A stretch of 55,775 nt of DNA from positions 1 to 55,775 of the forward strand of contig JANXYX010000046.1 of assembly GCA_025408425.1 (NCBI GenBank). Direction: 5' to 3'. The stretch's first letter is position 1. Each line of letters starts with the position of its first letter. Source of the stretch: Granulicella sp. Lineage in GTDB: Bacteria; Acidobacteriota; Terriglobia; Terriglobales; Acidobacteriaceae. The position numbers and the translations under genes are program-made. Positions 27,827-36,614 of the stretch are shown piece by piece. The notes beneath the pieces were generated by a model. That model was not told the DNA's origin and did no database searches. It worked only from the letters and a program-made list of their open reading frames with translations.

Positions 27827-28765
27827 ATGGTCGTTACACGACGGCAGTTCACACAAGGTTCTTTGGCGCTGATCGCATCCACGCAGGTGGCGTCTGCACG
27901 CGCACGGAAGAAGCTGAAAATTCTTCTGATAGACGGGATGAACAACCATACGTGGAAAGTCGCGACGGCAGGGATCCGCGAGATACTCGCCGATACAACT
28001 TTGTTCACCGTGGATGTATTGACGACTCCCCCGGCCGATGCCAATGCTGCGGCATGGAACGGCTGGCGCCCGAATTTCATTCAGTATGATGCGGTGATCA
28101 ATAATTTCAACAGTGGTTTCACTGCAGACAGCATCCTGTGGCCACAGCCTGTGCGGGACTCGTTGGAGAAATACGTGAGCGGTGGCGGCGGGCTGGTCAG
28201 CTATCACGCCGCGAATAATGCTTTTCTGGCGTGGCCAGAGTACAACCAGATGATCGGCATGGGCTGGCGGCCTAAATCTTACGGGCCGAGCGTGCATATT
28301 GGCGACCATGATGAAGTAGTCGTGGTGCCGCAGGGCGAGGGTTTCGAGCCGAATCATCCGCCGCGACTTGACTTTCAGATTCATGTGCGTGATACCCATC
28401 ATCCCATCACAAACGGTATGCCTCGGGTTTGGCTGCATCCCTCCGAACAACTCACGCACGGTCAGCACGGACCCGTCGACGGGTTCACCTTTCTTACCTA
28501 TGCGCACTCTCCCGTGACGCAGCAGAGCGAGCCAATGGATTGGGTTCACAGCTATGGCAAAGGGCGCGTATACACCACCATGCTGGGACATACCTGGACC
28601 AAGGAGCCGAGTCCTGATCTGGAGTGCGTAGGTTTTCAGACGCTCCTGGCACGTGGTGTCCAGTGGACCGCGAGCGGTAGAGTGACTATTCCGATTCCAA
28701 GAGATTTTCCGGGGCCGGCTCATATCTCGTTGCGACACCTAAGGTCGCTAAACGAGACACTATGA
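27827..28765 (+). CDS. ThuA-domain protein, Tat-exported
   Basis: 312 residues. ATG 27827 has AAGGAAGAG upstream and begins with the Tat motif VTRRQFTQGS; longer in-frame extensions place this motif internally. The body is a ThuA glutamine-amidotransferase-like fold: KILLIDGMNNHTWK, YDAVINNF, LEKYVSGGGGLVSYHAANNAF, HPITNGMPRVWLHP, DWVHSYGKGRVYTTMLGH. ThuA was first named from a trehalose-utilisation locus in rhizobia and is thought to act with ThuB on 3-keto-trehalose. Many ThuA proteins in Acidobacteriota and Planctomycetes are exported and lie beside Gfo/Idh and TIM-barrel proteins, as here. The catalytic Cys of class I amidotransferases is not obvious (GLVSYHAA replaces it), which is normal for this family. 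Confidence 0.87.
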   Translation: MVVTRRQFTQGSLALIASTQVASARARKKLKILLIDGMNNHTWKVATAGIREILADTTLFTVDVLTTPPADANAAAWNGWRPNFIQYDAVINNFNSGFTADSILWPQPVRDSLEKYVSGGGGLVSYHAANNAFLAWPEYNQMIGMGWRPKSYGPSVHIGDHDEVVVVPQGEGFEPNHPPRLDFQIHVRDTHHPITNGMPRVWLHPSEQLTHGQHGPVDGFTFLTYAHSPVTQQSEPMDWVHSYGKGRVYTTMLGHTWTKEPSPDLECVGFQTLLARGVQWTASGRVTIPIPRDFPGPAHISLRHLRSLNETL

Positions 28766-28908
28766 AGAGTTCTCGCGTTTCATGGATGCAGAGCGAGAGA
28801 CCTATCTGCGTCCCGCTTCGGTGGCGAAGGTAAAGAACTTGAAGAGATTTAAGAGCAATTGAGGCTGCATGAGTGATCTGTAGGTCAATATTGTGACGGA
28901 GGATGCGG

Positions 28909-29631
28909 ATGGGGAAAGACGTAACACTGGAGATATGTGTCGATTCGTTGGGCTTGGCCCAGGCGGCTGCGCGCGGGGGGGCTGATCGGATCGAACTTTG
29001 CGGGCCGCTGCACGAAGGCGGTATTACCCCGAGTGCGGGGCTCGCTGCTGCTGCGAGGGATTCTATCGATCTGCCGATCGCAATGCTAGTGCGGCCGCGC
29101 ACCGGAGAGTTCACTGCGACTCAGGCAGAGTTCGAGGTGATGCGTCAGGATGTTCTGTACGCGCGCACTATCGGCATCGACTTAGTCGTGCTGGGAATTC
29201 TTCGCGAGAACCGAACTGTCGATGTTGAACGGACCCGAGAACTGGTGCAGTGCGCGGGCCTGATGGAGGTTACGTTTCATCGAGCCTTCGATGCAACCCC
29301 GGATCTGAGAGCTGCGCTGGATGATGTAACGCAAACAGGCGCGACGCGTATCCTTACGTCGGGGGCGAAGTCGTCTGCAGTACTCGGTGCTCCAGTAGTG
29401 CGTGAATTGCTCCAACTCACGGGCGACCGGATAGGGTTGTTGCTGTGCGGTGGAATCAGCGATACGACGGTGCGGCAGGCGCTCAAGCTTTCGGGGGTGC
29501 GGGAAGTGCACGCTGCGCTTCGTAGTAGCGTCCGCATAGAGCCGTGTACTGGCAACATCTCGCAGCATGACCTCGATCACTTTTCGGATTGTGTCAGCAA
29601 GCTGAAAAAGACGATGAGCCAGCCCGATTAA
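28909..29631 (+). CDS. cutC: CutC family protein
   Basis: 240-residue cytoplasmic TIM barrel, usual length 230-250. The second ATG (28909) is chosen: GGAGG at 28898-28902 directly abuts the first ATG (28903) but stands 6 bases from the second. Family motifs: TLEICVDSLGLAQAAARGGADRIELC in two halves, GGITPSAG, AMLVRPRTGEF, VLGILRENRTVD, VTFHRAFDA, TRILTSGAKSSA and LLCGGISD. CutC was named for copper tolerance in E. coli, but its biochemical role is unsettled, and it is often found with sugar genes such as N-acetylhexosamine utilisation, which fits the kinase downstream. A functional link to copper here is not supported by neighbours. Confidence 0.92.
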   Translation: MGKDVTLEICVDSLGLAQAAARGGADRIELCGPLHEGGITPSAGLAAAARDSIDLPIAMLVRPRTGEFTATQAEFEVMRQDVLYARTIGIDLVVLGILRENRTVDVERTRELVQCAGLMEVTFHRAFDATPDLRAALDDVTQTGATRILTSGAKSSAVLGAPVVRELLQLTGDRIGLLLCGGISDTTVRQALKLSGVREVHAALRSSVRIEPCTGNISQHDLDHFSDCVSKLKKTMSQPD

Positions 29632-29705
29632 GGCTTCGCAACGGTTCTTTGTTTAGCGTTTGTGTGCCCACTCTTGCAGTAATTGCCATTAAGATAGGAA
29701 TACTC

Positions 29706-29822
29706 ATGTTCGATAGTCATAGCTCTGCCCCTCATGCCAACTGGATGCCTCGCAAGATCTACGAGCAGCTCGGAACGCTCATGACTACGCTGCGATTCCT
29801 TCGCGGAGGGTGCATTTCGTGA
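29706..29822 (+). pseudogene. possible SIS-domain sugar isomerase N-terminal remnant
   Basis: A 38-codon frame with AGGAA upstream of the ATG. Its middle, ANWMPRKIYEQLGTLMTTL, resembles the N-terminus of SIS-domain sugar isomerases/deaminases (GlmS-like and AgaS-like proteins), where a Met-Leu-x-Glu-Ile-x-Glu-Gln-Pro motif is usual. The frame stops after about 38 codons, whereas such proteins have 330-380. The next 100 bases to the kinase show no recognisable continuation. In related genomes an SIS protein beside an N-acetylglucosamine kinase would be natural. The match is short and the call tentative. Confidence 0.35.
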
Positions 29823-29928
29823 GGAAATCTGTGAGCTGGTTCGTACTTGGGCGTCCGCTGGTGAACGACATCATCATCGCGGCCGAGTGGATTTTAACCC
29901 GGGCAGTCTTATCGGAGCAGGTAAGCGG

Positions 29929-30849
29929 ATGAGTTTCTTTCTAGCGGTCGATGCGGGTGGGACAAAAACAGACTTCGCGCTTGCCGATGAGACACGAGTA
30001 CTCGCGCGGGTACGGGGCGGCACAATCAAGCGCATGCGCGCGGATGCGGCGACGGCTGCCACAAATCTGTCTGCAGCGCTCGCAGAACTTTCAGCGCTGG
30101 CTGGCGTGACAATGCAAGCAGTGACGCGCACCTGTGTCGGAACTGCGGGTGAAAGCGTTCCGCTGGTTGTGAACTGGCTGCGCGACGCGTTCGCTGCAAA
30201 TGTCGGTGGAGATCTACTACTTCTTGGCGATGTCGAGATTGCACTCGATGCAGCGTTTCCAGAGCAGGCTGGCGTGCTGGTGTTGGCTGGGACCGGATCG
30301 AATGTTGCCGGTCGGACAGAGGCAGGGGTCTTATCAACCGTGGGGGGATGGGGACCAGAACTGGCGGATCAGGGCTCCGGGTACAGAATTGGTCACGAGG
30401 CATTGCGTGCGGCATTCCTGGCAATGGACGAAGGTCATTCGACGCGACTGATGCATGCGGTACTGGAGTTCTGGGAACTGGACTCAGTGGAGAATCTGGT
30501 GGAGTACGCCAACAGCCGTCCAGCGCCGGACTTTTCGCGGCTCACGGAAGTTGTGATGCGATGTGCGGCGCTTGGCGACGAGGTCGCTTCTTCGCTGCTG
30601 CGACAGCAAGGCGAGGAACTGGGGTACCTGGTTCGACTGATGATACGACGCTTGCAGGCGGCCTCCAACATGCAAACCTGGACGCCGGCGATTGCCTTTA
30701 CCGGAAGCATTATGGAGAAAGTTCCGGTGGTCCGTGAGGCTTTGCTTGCCGCCGTGCGATCTGAGTTTCCGGATGTTCGTGCGCTTCCTGGAGTGGTCGA
30801 TCCAATCAATGGAGCTGTCGCACGAGCTCGCCTTGGATGGGAGATTTGA
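29929..30849 (+). CDS. BadF/BadG-type ATPase, N-acetylglucosamine kinase-like
   Basis: 306 residues of the ASKHA fold (BcrAD/BadFG family). ATG 29929 has GGAG about 10 bases upstream and begins at the phosphate-1 motif FFLAVDAGGTKTDFAL. The adenosine-binding region VLAGTGSNVAGR and the motif GGWGPELADQGSGYRIG are typical of eukaryotic-type N-acetylglucosamine kinases and their bacterial relatives. TCVGTAG and FTGSIMEKVP are other conserved parts. It would phosphorylate GlcNAc or a related hexosamine, possibly with the neighbouring (now broken) SIS isomerase. An activator of a benzoyl-CoA-type enzyme is excluded by the absence of the iron-sulfur Cys motif. The LacI gene follows 240 bases later. 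Confidence 0.85.
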   Translation: MSFFLAVDAGGTKTDFALADETRVLARVRGGTIKRMRADAATAATNLSAALAELSALAGVTMQAVTRTCVGTAGESVPLVVNWLRDAFAANVGGDLLLLGDVEIALDAAFPEQAGVLVLAGTGSNVAGRTEAGVLSTVGGWGPELADQGSGYRIGHEALRAAFLAMDEGHSTRLMHAVLEFWELDSVENLVEYANSRPAPDFSRLTEVVMRCAALGDEVASSLLRQQGEELGYLVRLMIRRLQAASNMQTWTPAIAFTGSIMEKVPVVREALLAAVRSEFPDVRALPGVVDPINGAVARARLGWEI

Positions 30850-31090
30850 AATGGCTTGTGGCATTTCGCGCGACTACGTACTATCCGCTTCTAGATGAGT
30901 GCTGAACGGCCATAAGGCCGAAGCTATAGGACCGTCCTACACGCGATCAACTCGCTCTGCGCGCAGTCTACTTCAATACTCCCCGGCGGCTCTCGATCCA
31001 CAGAGATGGCAGTTGTGCTTCACTAACACTCACCTTGGGACAAACAATCGTGCAGGCCAATTGGCTTTCTCTGCTGTAGGATTGGGAATC

Positions 31091-32146
31091 ATGCCGCCTA
31101 CACAGAAGGAATTGGCCAAACTGGCTGGCGTATCTTCGGGAACCGTATCCAATGTAATCAGTGGTGCTACTGGTGTAAGCGAGCGCTCGCGCCGCAAGGT
31201 GCTGGATGCGATCAAAGCCTTGAACTATCAGCCGAATCTTATCGCTCGGAGCCTTCGAACAAACAGAACCTTCACCCTTGGAATGGTTATCCCGGATATT
31301 ACAGTTCCGTTCTTTCCCAAGATCATTCGAGGCGCGGAGTCGGCTGCCCGCCAGGCTGGATATTACCTGAGCGTGCTTGACTCGGAGAGCAACGAGGAGC
31401 GTGAGGCTGCAATGATGGGGCTGCTTCGATCCCAGCGTGTCGAGGGCGTGTTGCTGGTTACGGCGGGCGGGCGTAAGTGGTCGGCTGAGGAGGCGGCAGC
31501 GCTGATAGCGGGTGTCCCGATTATCTGCCTGGATCGTCTGCCGAAAGGGCTTGAGGTTGACTCGGTCTGCGTCGATGACTGTCGCGCCGCTGAGATGGCG
31601 ATCTCGCACCTTATAGAGATGGGACACACGCAGATTGCAATTATCACGGGACCGCTCACTTTGCAGAATGAGCAGGAGCGGCTACGGGGTTATCGTCAGG
31701 CTTTGCAAAAGAGCGGACTGCCGATTCAGAGTTCGCTGCATTGGAGAGGTAGCTTCGAGCAGGAGGAGGTTTCACGGCTCTGCCAGAAGGGTTTGTTGTC
31801 GTCGGTTGGAAGGCCGACTGCAGTATTCGCCACCAATGGAGTTACGGGACTTGCGGCAATCCGAAGCATCTATGCGATGGGGTTGTCCACGCCAAAAGAT
31901 ATTGCTTGTGTGACCTTTGATGAACTTACGTCTGAAGACTTCTTTCGGCCGGGTATTACATCAGTGGTGCAGCCCGCCTATGAAATTGGATCCCGAGCGG
32001 TCGAAGTTCTGCTAAACAGAATTGCAATGGGAACGACTTATAAGGCGGTCGAGAAGGTCAGGTTGCCGGCAACGTTGATTGTGCGGGAGTCCTCGGCGAC
32101 GCCACTTGCGCAGACGGCAACAAAGGGGAAGTCTCGCTCCCAATGA
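31091..32146 (+). CDS. LacI/GalR-family transcriptional repressor
   Basis: 351-residue sugar-responsive regulator. ATG 31091 gives the normal family start (MPPTQKELAKLAGVSSGTVS), while the longer open frame back to 30899 adds 64 residues unlike any regulator. The helix-turn-helix with recognition helix SSGTVSNVISG is near 13-24, and the hinge helix NLIARSLR near 48-55 has the Leu that wedges into a central CpG. The periplasmic-binding-protein-like effector domain follows: LGMVIPDITVPFFPKII, GVLLVTAGG, VDDCRAAEMAISHLIEMGH, IITGP, TAVFATNG and ACVTFDEL. Three copies of TGAGACGTCTCA (central CpG) lie downstream, each under a strong promoter, so this is the likely regulator of that set; this pairing is inference. 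No such operator precedes its own gene. Confidence 0.93.
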   Translation: MPPTQKELAKLAGVSSGTVSNVISGATGVSERSRRKVLDAIKALNYQPNLIARSLRTNRTFTLGMVIPDITVPFFPKIIRGAESAARQAGYYLSVLDSESNEEREAAMMGLLRSQRVEGVLLVTAGGRKWSAEEAAALIAGVPIICLDRLPKGLEVDSVCVDDCRAAEMAISHLIEMGHTQIAIITGPLTLQNEQERLRGYRQALQKSGLPIQSSLHWRGSFEQEEVSRLCQKGLLSSVGRPTAVFATNGVTGLAAIRSIYAMGLSTPKDIACVTFDELTSEDFFRPGITSVVQPAYEIGSRAVEVLLNRIAMGTTYKAVEKVRLPATLIVRESSATPLAQTATKGKSRSQ

Positions 32147-32300
32147 TGCTTGTAGCAGCAGTAAGGCAACGGCTGAACTGACTGTAACTTGGCGGTCAAA
32201 CGGAAAGCGGAGATGGTTCGTCCGAATTGAAGTCGCAATAGAATCTGCTAGGGGTGGCGGGGAGCAGATGGGAAGGATCCTCAATATCCAACGATCTTTA

Positions 32301-32354
32301 TTGACAGCGATTCGAATAGACGGCTAGTATTCTCGTCAACAATGAGACGTCTCA
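32301..32354 (+). promoter_or_regulatory. promoter plus LacI-type operator TGAGACGTCTCA (copy 1)
   Basis: TTGACA (32301-32306), an 18-base spacer and TAGTAT (32325-32330) form a near-consensus housekeeping promoter. Twelve bases on comes the perfect 12-bp palindrome TGAGACGTCTCA (32343-32354), which would cover about +7 to +18 of the transcript. The layout is that of a repressor operator. It faces the PQQ-like genes that begin at 32590. Confidence 0.85.
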
Positions 32355-32514
32355 AAACTGGGATGGCATTCGGCACTTGGATCAAGCTTGCGTGCTGTTC
32401 ATCTGACGTAGATTTGCGAAAATCACTTGTTTCCCCTCATGCGATTTGAGGTGAGCAAGGTACATATTTCATACTGTTTGCAGAATTCAAGGTGTGCTTC
32501 GCTGCAGTCGTATT

Positions 32515-32545
32515 CGTCGTCGGTCATCGTCGGTCATCGTCGGTC
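32515..32545 (+). repeat. short tandem repeat, unit CGTCGGTCAT
   Basis: About 2.8 copies of a 10-base unit in the untranslated leader between promoter copy 1 and the first PQQ-like gene. Possibly slippage; no function can be read from it. Confidence 0.6.
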
Positions 32546-32589
32546 GATGACTTCAGGTTCAAAGTCGGCTAAGTCTTCAAGGTGAGGTT

Positions 32590-34194
32590 GTGATCTCAAT
32601 GTTCTCGAATCGATCAAAAGAAGTGATGCGAAGCCTCACGAACTGGGTAGTTCTATGTACTGCCAGTTGTGCGTTCCTGCTCCCGAATGCGGCGCGGTGT
32701 CAGTCCTCAGGTGTTTCGGAGTGGGTCACCGGTAGCGCGGACCCGGCCCGGGATGCCTGGCAGCGTGGCGCTTCCAAGATCACCCCGCAGACGGCGAAGA
32801 ACCTGCAGCTTCTCTGGAAGGTGAAGGTTGCCAGCAAGACGATGGGAATGCTGTCTTTTCGCGAGCCACTTATCGTCTCTGGTGTGAAGACCTCGGATGG
32901 CGTGAAGACGCTGGCACTCCTTGCGGGCGCCTCGAACGATCTCTTTGTTATTGATGCTGCCACCGGGAAGATTGTATGGCAAAAGAAGTTGAAGTGGGAA
33001 TCTGAGAAGCCAGAGGAGCCTGGCGAAGGCCGCGGTTTCATCTGCACGAATGCGCTGAGTGCTACTCCGGTGGCTACGTCGGCGGGATCGGCATCCCGGT
33101 TAGTGTATGTCCTGGCAAGTGACGGCTACCTGCACACCCTGGATGTAGCGAGCGGTGATGAACCTGAGACGTCGATCCAAGTGCTACCGCTTCCTTACGG
33201 CAAGCCTTACGGCCTGAATCTGGTGAACAATGTGATTTATACGATCACCGGACAGGGCTGCGGTGGCGTGCCGAATGCTCTTTATGCAGTTAATCTGTCG
33301 ACGAAGAAGGTGTCGGTTTCGAGTCCGCCGCAGGCTGGTTTGTGGGGTGTCGCCGGGCCAGCTGTCGGATCTGATGGGACGATTTATTTCGAATCCGGTG
33401 ATGGTAAGTACGACGCTTCAACGGGTCAGTTGTCGACCAGCGTTGAAGCCTTTACGTTCTCAAACGACGCTCTGACGCTCAAGGACTACTACACGCCTAC
33501 CAACTATGAGTGGCTGACTCGCCGGGATCTGGATATGAACTCCAGCCCAGTTATCTTTCCATACAAAGGGCGAGATCTCGTTGTTGCCTCCGGGAAGGAA
33601 GGGCGATTCTTCGTGCTCGATAGTAAGTCGATTGGCGGAACTGACCACATGACGCCGCTGTATCGGAGTCCGCTGATCTCAAACAAGAACGTCAATTTCC
33701 AGACAGAGGGCACATGGGGAAGCATGGCGAGCTGGCTTGGGAAGAACGGCACTCGCTGGGTGCTAGCGCCCACTGGTGGCGAGGTTGCAGTGCCATTCCC
33801 GATAGCGTATGGCCCAACACCAAACGGTGGAATCATTGCTCTCAAGTTGAACGATCATAGCGGCAAGCCAGAGCTAGAGCCAGCGTGGATGTCCCATGAC
33901 ATGATGACGGCTGAGCCACCAGTGATCGTGAACGGTGTCGTGCTGACGCTTGCGGGTGGTGAATTTACCGGTCAGGCAAATGACGCTCAGGGTGGCCTCT
34001 TCAGTGCGGCCGAGAGAATCAAGCGCTCAGTTCCAGCGAAGCTCTACGCGCTCGACGCATTGACTGGAAAAGAGCTCTATTCCAGCGGAGACCAGATAGC
34101 TTCCTTCCTCCATCAGGCAGGGCTTTCGGTAGCCGACGATAAAGTCATCTTCGGTACGTTCGACGGGACGATTTATTGTTTCGGTCTTAAGTAG
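32590..34194 (+). CDS. secreted PQQ-like beta-propeller protein (first of tandem pair)
   Basis: 534 residues. GTG 32590 has AAGG 7 bases upstream; an ATG at 32599 is an equally possible start. A signal peptide ends around NAARCQS. The mature protein is a PQQ-binding-like (BamB-type) eight-bladed propeller with repeats of the ALDxxTGkxxW kind (FVIDAATGKIVWQKKL, YALDALTGKELYS), plus ITGQGCGGVPNALYAVN and SSPVIFPYKGRDLVVASGKEGRFFVLD. The clear active-site motifs of PQQ dehydrogenases are not evident, so whether it binds PQQ is open. It shares the order and many motifs of the next gene, so the two are tandem paralogues. Its promoter carries operator copy 1. Confidence 0.82.
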   Translation: MISMFSNRSKEVMRSLTNWVVLCTASCAFLLPNAARCQSSGVSEWVTGSADPARDAWQRGASKITPQTAKNLQLLWKVKVASKTMGMLSFREPLIVSGVKTSDGVKTLALLAGASNDLFVIDAATGKIVWQKKLKWESEKPEEPGEGRGFICTNALSATPVATSAGSASRLVYVLASDGYLHTLDVASGDEPETSIQVLPLPYGKPYGLNLVNNVIYTITGQGCGGVPNALYAVNLSTKKVSVSSPPQAGLWGVAGPAVGSDGTIYFESGDGKYDASTGQLSTSVEAFTFSNDALTLKDYYTPTNYEWLTRRDLDMNSSPVIFPYKGRDLVVASGKEGRFFVLDSKSIGGTDHMTPLYRSPLISNKNVNFQTEGTWGSMASWLGKNGTRWVLAPTGGEVAVPFPIAYGPTPNGGIIALKLNDHSGKPELEPAWMSHDMMTAEPPVIVNGVVLTLAGGEFTGQANDAQGGLFSAAERIKRSVPAKLYALDALTGKELYSSGDQIASFLHQAGLSVADDKVIFGTFDGTIYCFGLK

Positions 34195-34311
34195 TCAACC
34201 TGAGCTAAGCCCGAAACACTGTGAAGTCGAGCATGGCAGAGTCCCAGTTATCGCAGTTCACCTCTGAAGGCTAACCGGTTCATCGAGTATCAAATTGAGG
34301 GAAGTCAAATC

Positions 34312-35883
34312 ATGAAGAGATATTTAGGTCGAGCAATTGCTGTGTGCTGGGCTGGAGCACTGTTGGGTTCGAGCGCCTTGCTGGCTCAGGCAGGTCCAAG
34401 AGGTGACTGGAGCATGACCGGCGCGGATGCCGGGCAGAGTGGTTGGCAGAAGGGCGAGACGAAGCTCTCAAAAGAGAGCGTTCCCGGTAGTTTCAAGTAT
34501 CTGTGGAAGATCCAGCTTGGGAAGCCATCGCTAGGCGGAGATTCTTTCAGTGAGCCATTGCTCGCTGCGCGCCTGATCAACGCACAAGGATTCAAGGACA
34601 TTGCCTTCTGGAGCTCAGCCGATACTTTGTATGCAGTTGATTCTGAGCTTGGCAATCTAATCTGGAAGAAGAAGTTCGAGGTGAAAGCAGCTCCGGCAGG
34701 ATGCAAATCATCGAGCCTGAGTATTGTGATGGAGCCGCCGGTGGTGATCAACTTCGGGGCACGCCGCGCCCCTGGCGCTCCTCCCCCGCCTCAGGCACCG
34801 CCGTTGGAGCCAAGTGAGCGCCGTATTGGTGTGGCGGCCGGTGGTGGAGGCTTTGGACTAAAGGGCATCTACTTGCTGACGCCCGACGGCATGCTCCATG
34901 AGCAGGTGCTCACGACCGGCGTCGACTTTGCGCCTCCGGTCAAGTATCTGCCCTCCGGGGATGCGAGTGCCTTCGGTCTGAACATTCGAGGGAAGAGTAT
35001 CTACACGGCAACCGGCCGCGATTGCGGTGGTGCGCCCAATGGTGTCTGGGCGATCGACATGACAACGTCCGAATATCCTGTTGTGAGCTACAAGACGGAG
35101 AAGATTAAGCCACTTACCTTAACGGGGCCGGCACTTGGACCAGATGGCACAGCTTATATCGTCACTGGAGCCGGTACATCCGACGCAGCCGCTGGGATCT
35201 ATGCCAATAGCGTGATCGCCCTGGGGCAAGATTTGAAGCCCAAGGACTGGTACGCGCCGACGGACACTTCCGGCAACATTCAATACGTTTCTCCGGTCAC
35301 TTTTCCATATAAGGGAAGGCAATTAGTTGTAGCACCGGGGGGCGGCGGCAGCTTGGTTCTGCTAGACGCTGCATCATTGGGTGGCGCGGACCATCACACA
35401 CCTCTGGCGGAGACCGCAAGCCTTTCAAAGGCAGGGGAGAAGCACAGTTGGGACGGTTTTGCAGCCTGGCAGGATAAGGATGGAACCCAATGGGTCTTCG
35501 CTTCAGTCTCGGCCGGAATTACTGTGAAGGGGGATGCTGCCACAATGAATCACGCGACATTGCATGGCGGCATCGTAGCTCTTAAAATAGTCGAGACAGA
35601 TGGCAAGCTATCACTTACTCCAGCCTGGATCTCGCGCGACATGACGAATCCCGCCCCACCCGCAATTGCTAACGGAGTGTTAGTGGCCCTCTCTGGTGGA
35701 AACGCTTCGGCCCACGCGAAGCTGTACGTGCTGGACGCTACAACGGGTGCGGAGCTTTACTCTAGCAAGGAGACGATTTCTGCTTACACGAATCACTCCG
35801 GAGTTTCGATTGGCGATGGCCATGCATTCTTTACGGATCATGATGGCGTGCTCTATTCGTTTGGGGTCGCAATCGAACACTAA
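34312..35883 (+). CDS. secreted PQQ-like beta-propeller protein (second of tandem pair)
   Basis: 523 residues with a signal peptide (AVCWAGALLGSSALLAQAG). Starts at ATG 34312 after TTGAGGG. Propeller motifs parallel those of the upstream gene: WSMTGADAGQSGWQKG, YAVDSELGNLIWKKKF, ATGRDCGGAPNGVWAID, FPYKGRQLVVAPGGGGSLVLLD, LYVLDATTGAELYSS. A Pro-rich insert (APGAPPPPQAPP, about 150-165) between two blades is absent from the paralogue. An in-propeller Cys occurs after APAGC. Function inferred only: periplasmic sugar oxidation or sugar binding, with the cytochrome-like protein downstream as possible electron acceptor. The 117-base gap from the first copy holds no terminator I can see, so both are probably co-transcribed. 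Confidence 0.82.
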   Translation: MKRYLGRAIAVCWAGALLGSSALLAQAGPRGDWSMTGADAGQSGWQKGETKLSKESVPGSFKYLWKIQLGKPSLGGDSFSEPLLAARLINAQGFKDIAFWSSADTLYAVDSELGNLIWKKKFEVKAAPAGCKSSSLSIVMEPPVVINFGARRAPGAPPPPQAPPLEPSERRIGVAAGGGGFGLKGIYLLTPDGMLHEQVLTTGVDFAPPVKYLPSGDASAFGLNIRGKSIYTATGRDCGGAPNGVWAIDMTTSEYPVVSYKTEKIKPLTLTGPALGPDGTAYIVTGAGTSDAAAGIYANSVIALGQDLKPKDWYAPTDTSGNIQYVSPVTFPYKGRQLVVAPGGGGSLVLLDAASLGGADHHTPLAETASLSKAGEKHSWDGFAAWQDKDGTQWVFASVSAGITVKGDAATMNHATLHGGIVALKIVETDGKLSLTPAWISRDMTNPAPPAIANGVLVALSGGNASAHAKLYVLDATTGAELYSSKETISAYTNHSGVSIGDGHAFFTDHDGVLYSFGVAIEH

Positions 35884-36074
35884 TTCAATAACCTATAGCT
35901 TGCCCGGGAGCTCGTATCCGCGACTGTTGTGATCTCGATATCGAAAATATCTAGGTTATGTGGTTGTCGGCGAAGTAGATGGCTGCTGAGCCGTGCGTAG
36001 AGGTGACCGGGAAGCTTTGACAAAGCTAGTTCGGAAAGATCAAGGTATGTTAGCGGAACGGGAGTCTTGATACG

Positions 36075-36614
36075 GTGTTTGCCTATAGCTATTTGCGTGC
36101 AGCAAAGTTGGTGGGGATTGGGCTTTTTGTCTTCAGTTTGTCTATGTTGGCTGGACCGGCGGTTTCGGCGAGTCAGGATCCTGCGCCTAAGCCGCAACAG
36201 TCGCAGGATCATCCGGAGTTTCCCGCAGGTGATGGCAGGGAGACGACGCTTCGCGTATGCAGCAAGTGCCACTCAGTCAATAATCTGCTTGCCACCGGGC
36301 GCGACCGGCAGGGGTGGGAAGATCTCATTGTCAAGATGGTGTCGCTGGGCACTAAGGGTACGGATGAAGAGTTCACCGATATTGCGGGCTATCTTACAGC
36401 TAGCTTCCCTCCGTCGTTCGGAGCGAAGATCAACGTGAATAAAGCGGAGGTCAAGCAGCTTGCGATGACGCTTGTACTAACTTCGGATGAATCGAAAGAG
36501 ATTGTTAAGTATCGAGAGAAGAACGGTGACTACAAGTCGCTCGACGATCTGAAGAAGGTACCCAACGTCGACGCCAAGAAGCTTGAAGCCAAAAAAGACA
36601 AACTCCTCTTTTAG
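36075..36614 (+). CDS. secreted mono-heme protein with helix-hairpin-helix domain
   Basis: 179 residues. GTG 36075 has GGGAG 10 bases before it. Signal peptide VGIGLFVFSLSMLAGPAVSA. One c-type heme site CSKCH at 62-66, in a short cytochrome domain with Met in the following helix (VKMVSLG). The C-terminal 65 residues are a ComEA-like helix-hairpin-helix module: INVNKAEVKQLAMTLVLTSDESKEIVKY split by a turn, then GDYKSLDDLKKVPNVD. ComEA HhH modules bind DNA in competence, but here fusion to heme and the position after two quinoprotein-like genes suggest an electron-transfer or scaffold role. Its TAG stop overlaps, in TTAG, the stop of the convergent gene on the other strand. Confidence 0.82.
   Translation: MFAYSYLRAAKLVGIGLFVFSLSMLAGPAVSASQDPAPKPQQSQDHPEFPAGDGRETTLRVCSKCHSVNNLLATGRDRQGWEDLIVKMVSLGTKGTDEEFTDIAGYLTASFPPSFGAKINVNKAEVKQLAMTLVLTSDESKEIVKYREKNGDYKSLDDLKKVPNVDAKKLEAKKDKLLF

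Noticed and set aside
27803..28738. Long minus-strand open frame of about 311 codons
   Set aside because: It is exactly antisense to the ThuA gene, has no family motifs and no ribosome-binding site. The plus strand carries a clear ThuA fold.
32515..32545. Short direct repeats as possible CRISPR or iteron origin
   Set aside because: The units are only 10 bases, lack spacers, and no cas or rep gene is near.
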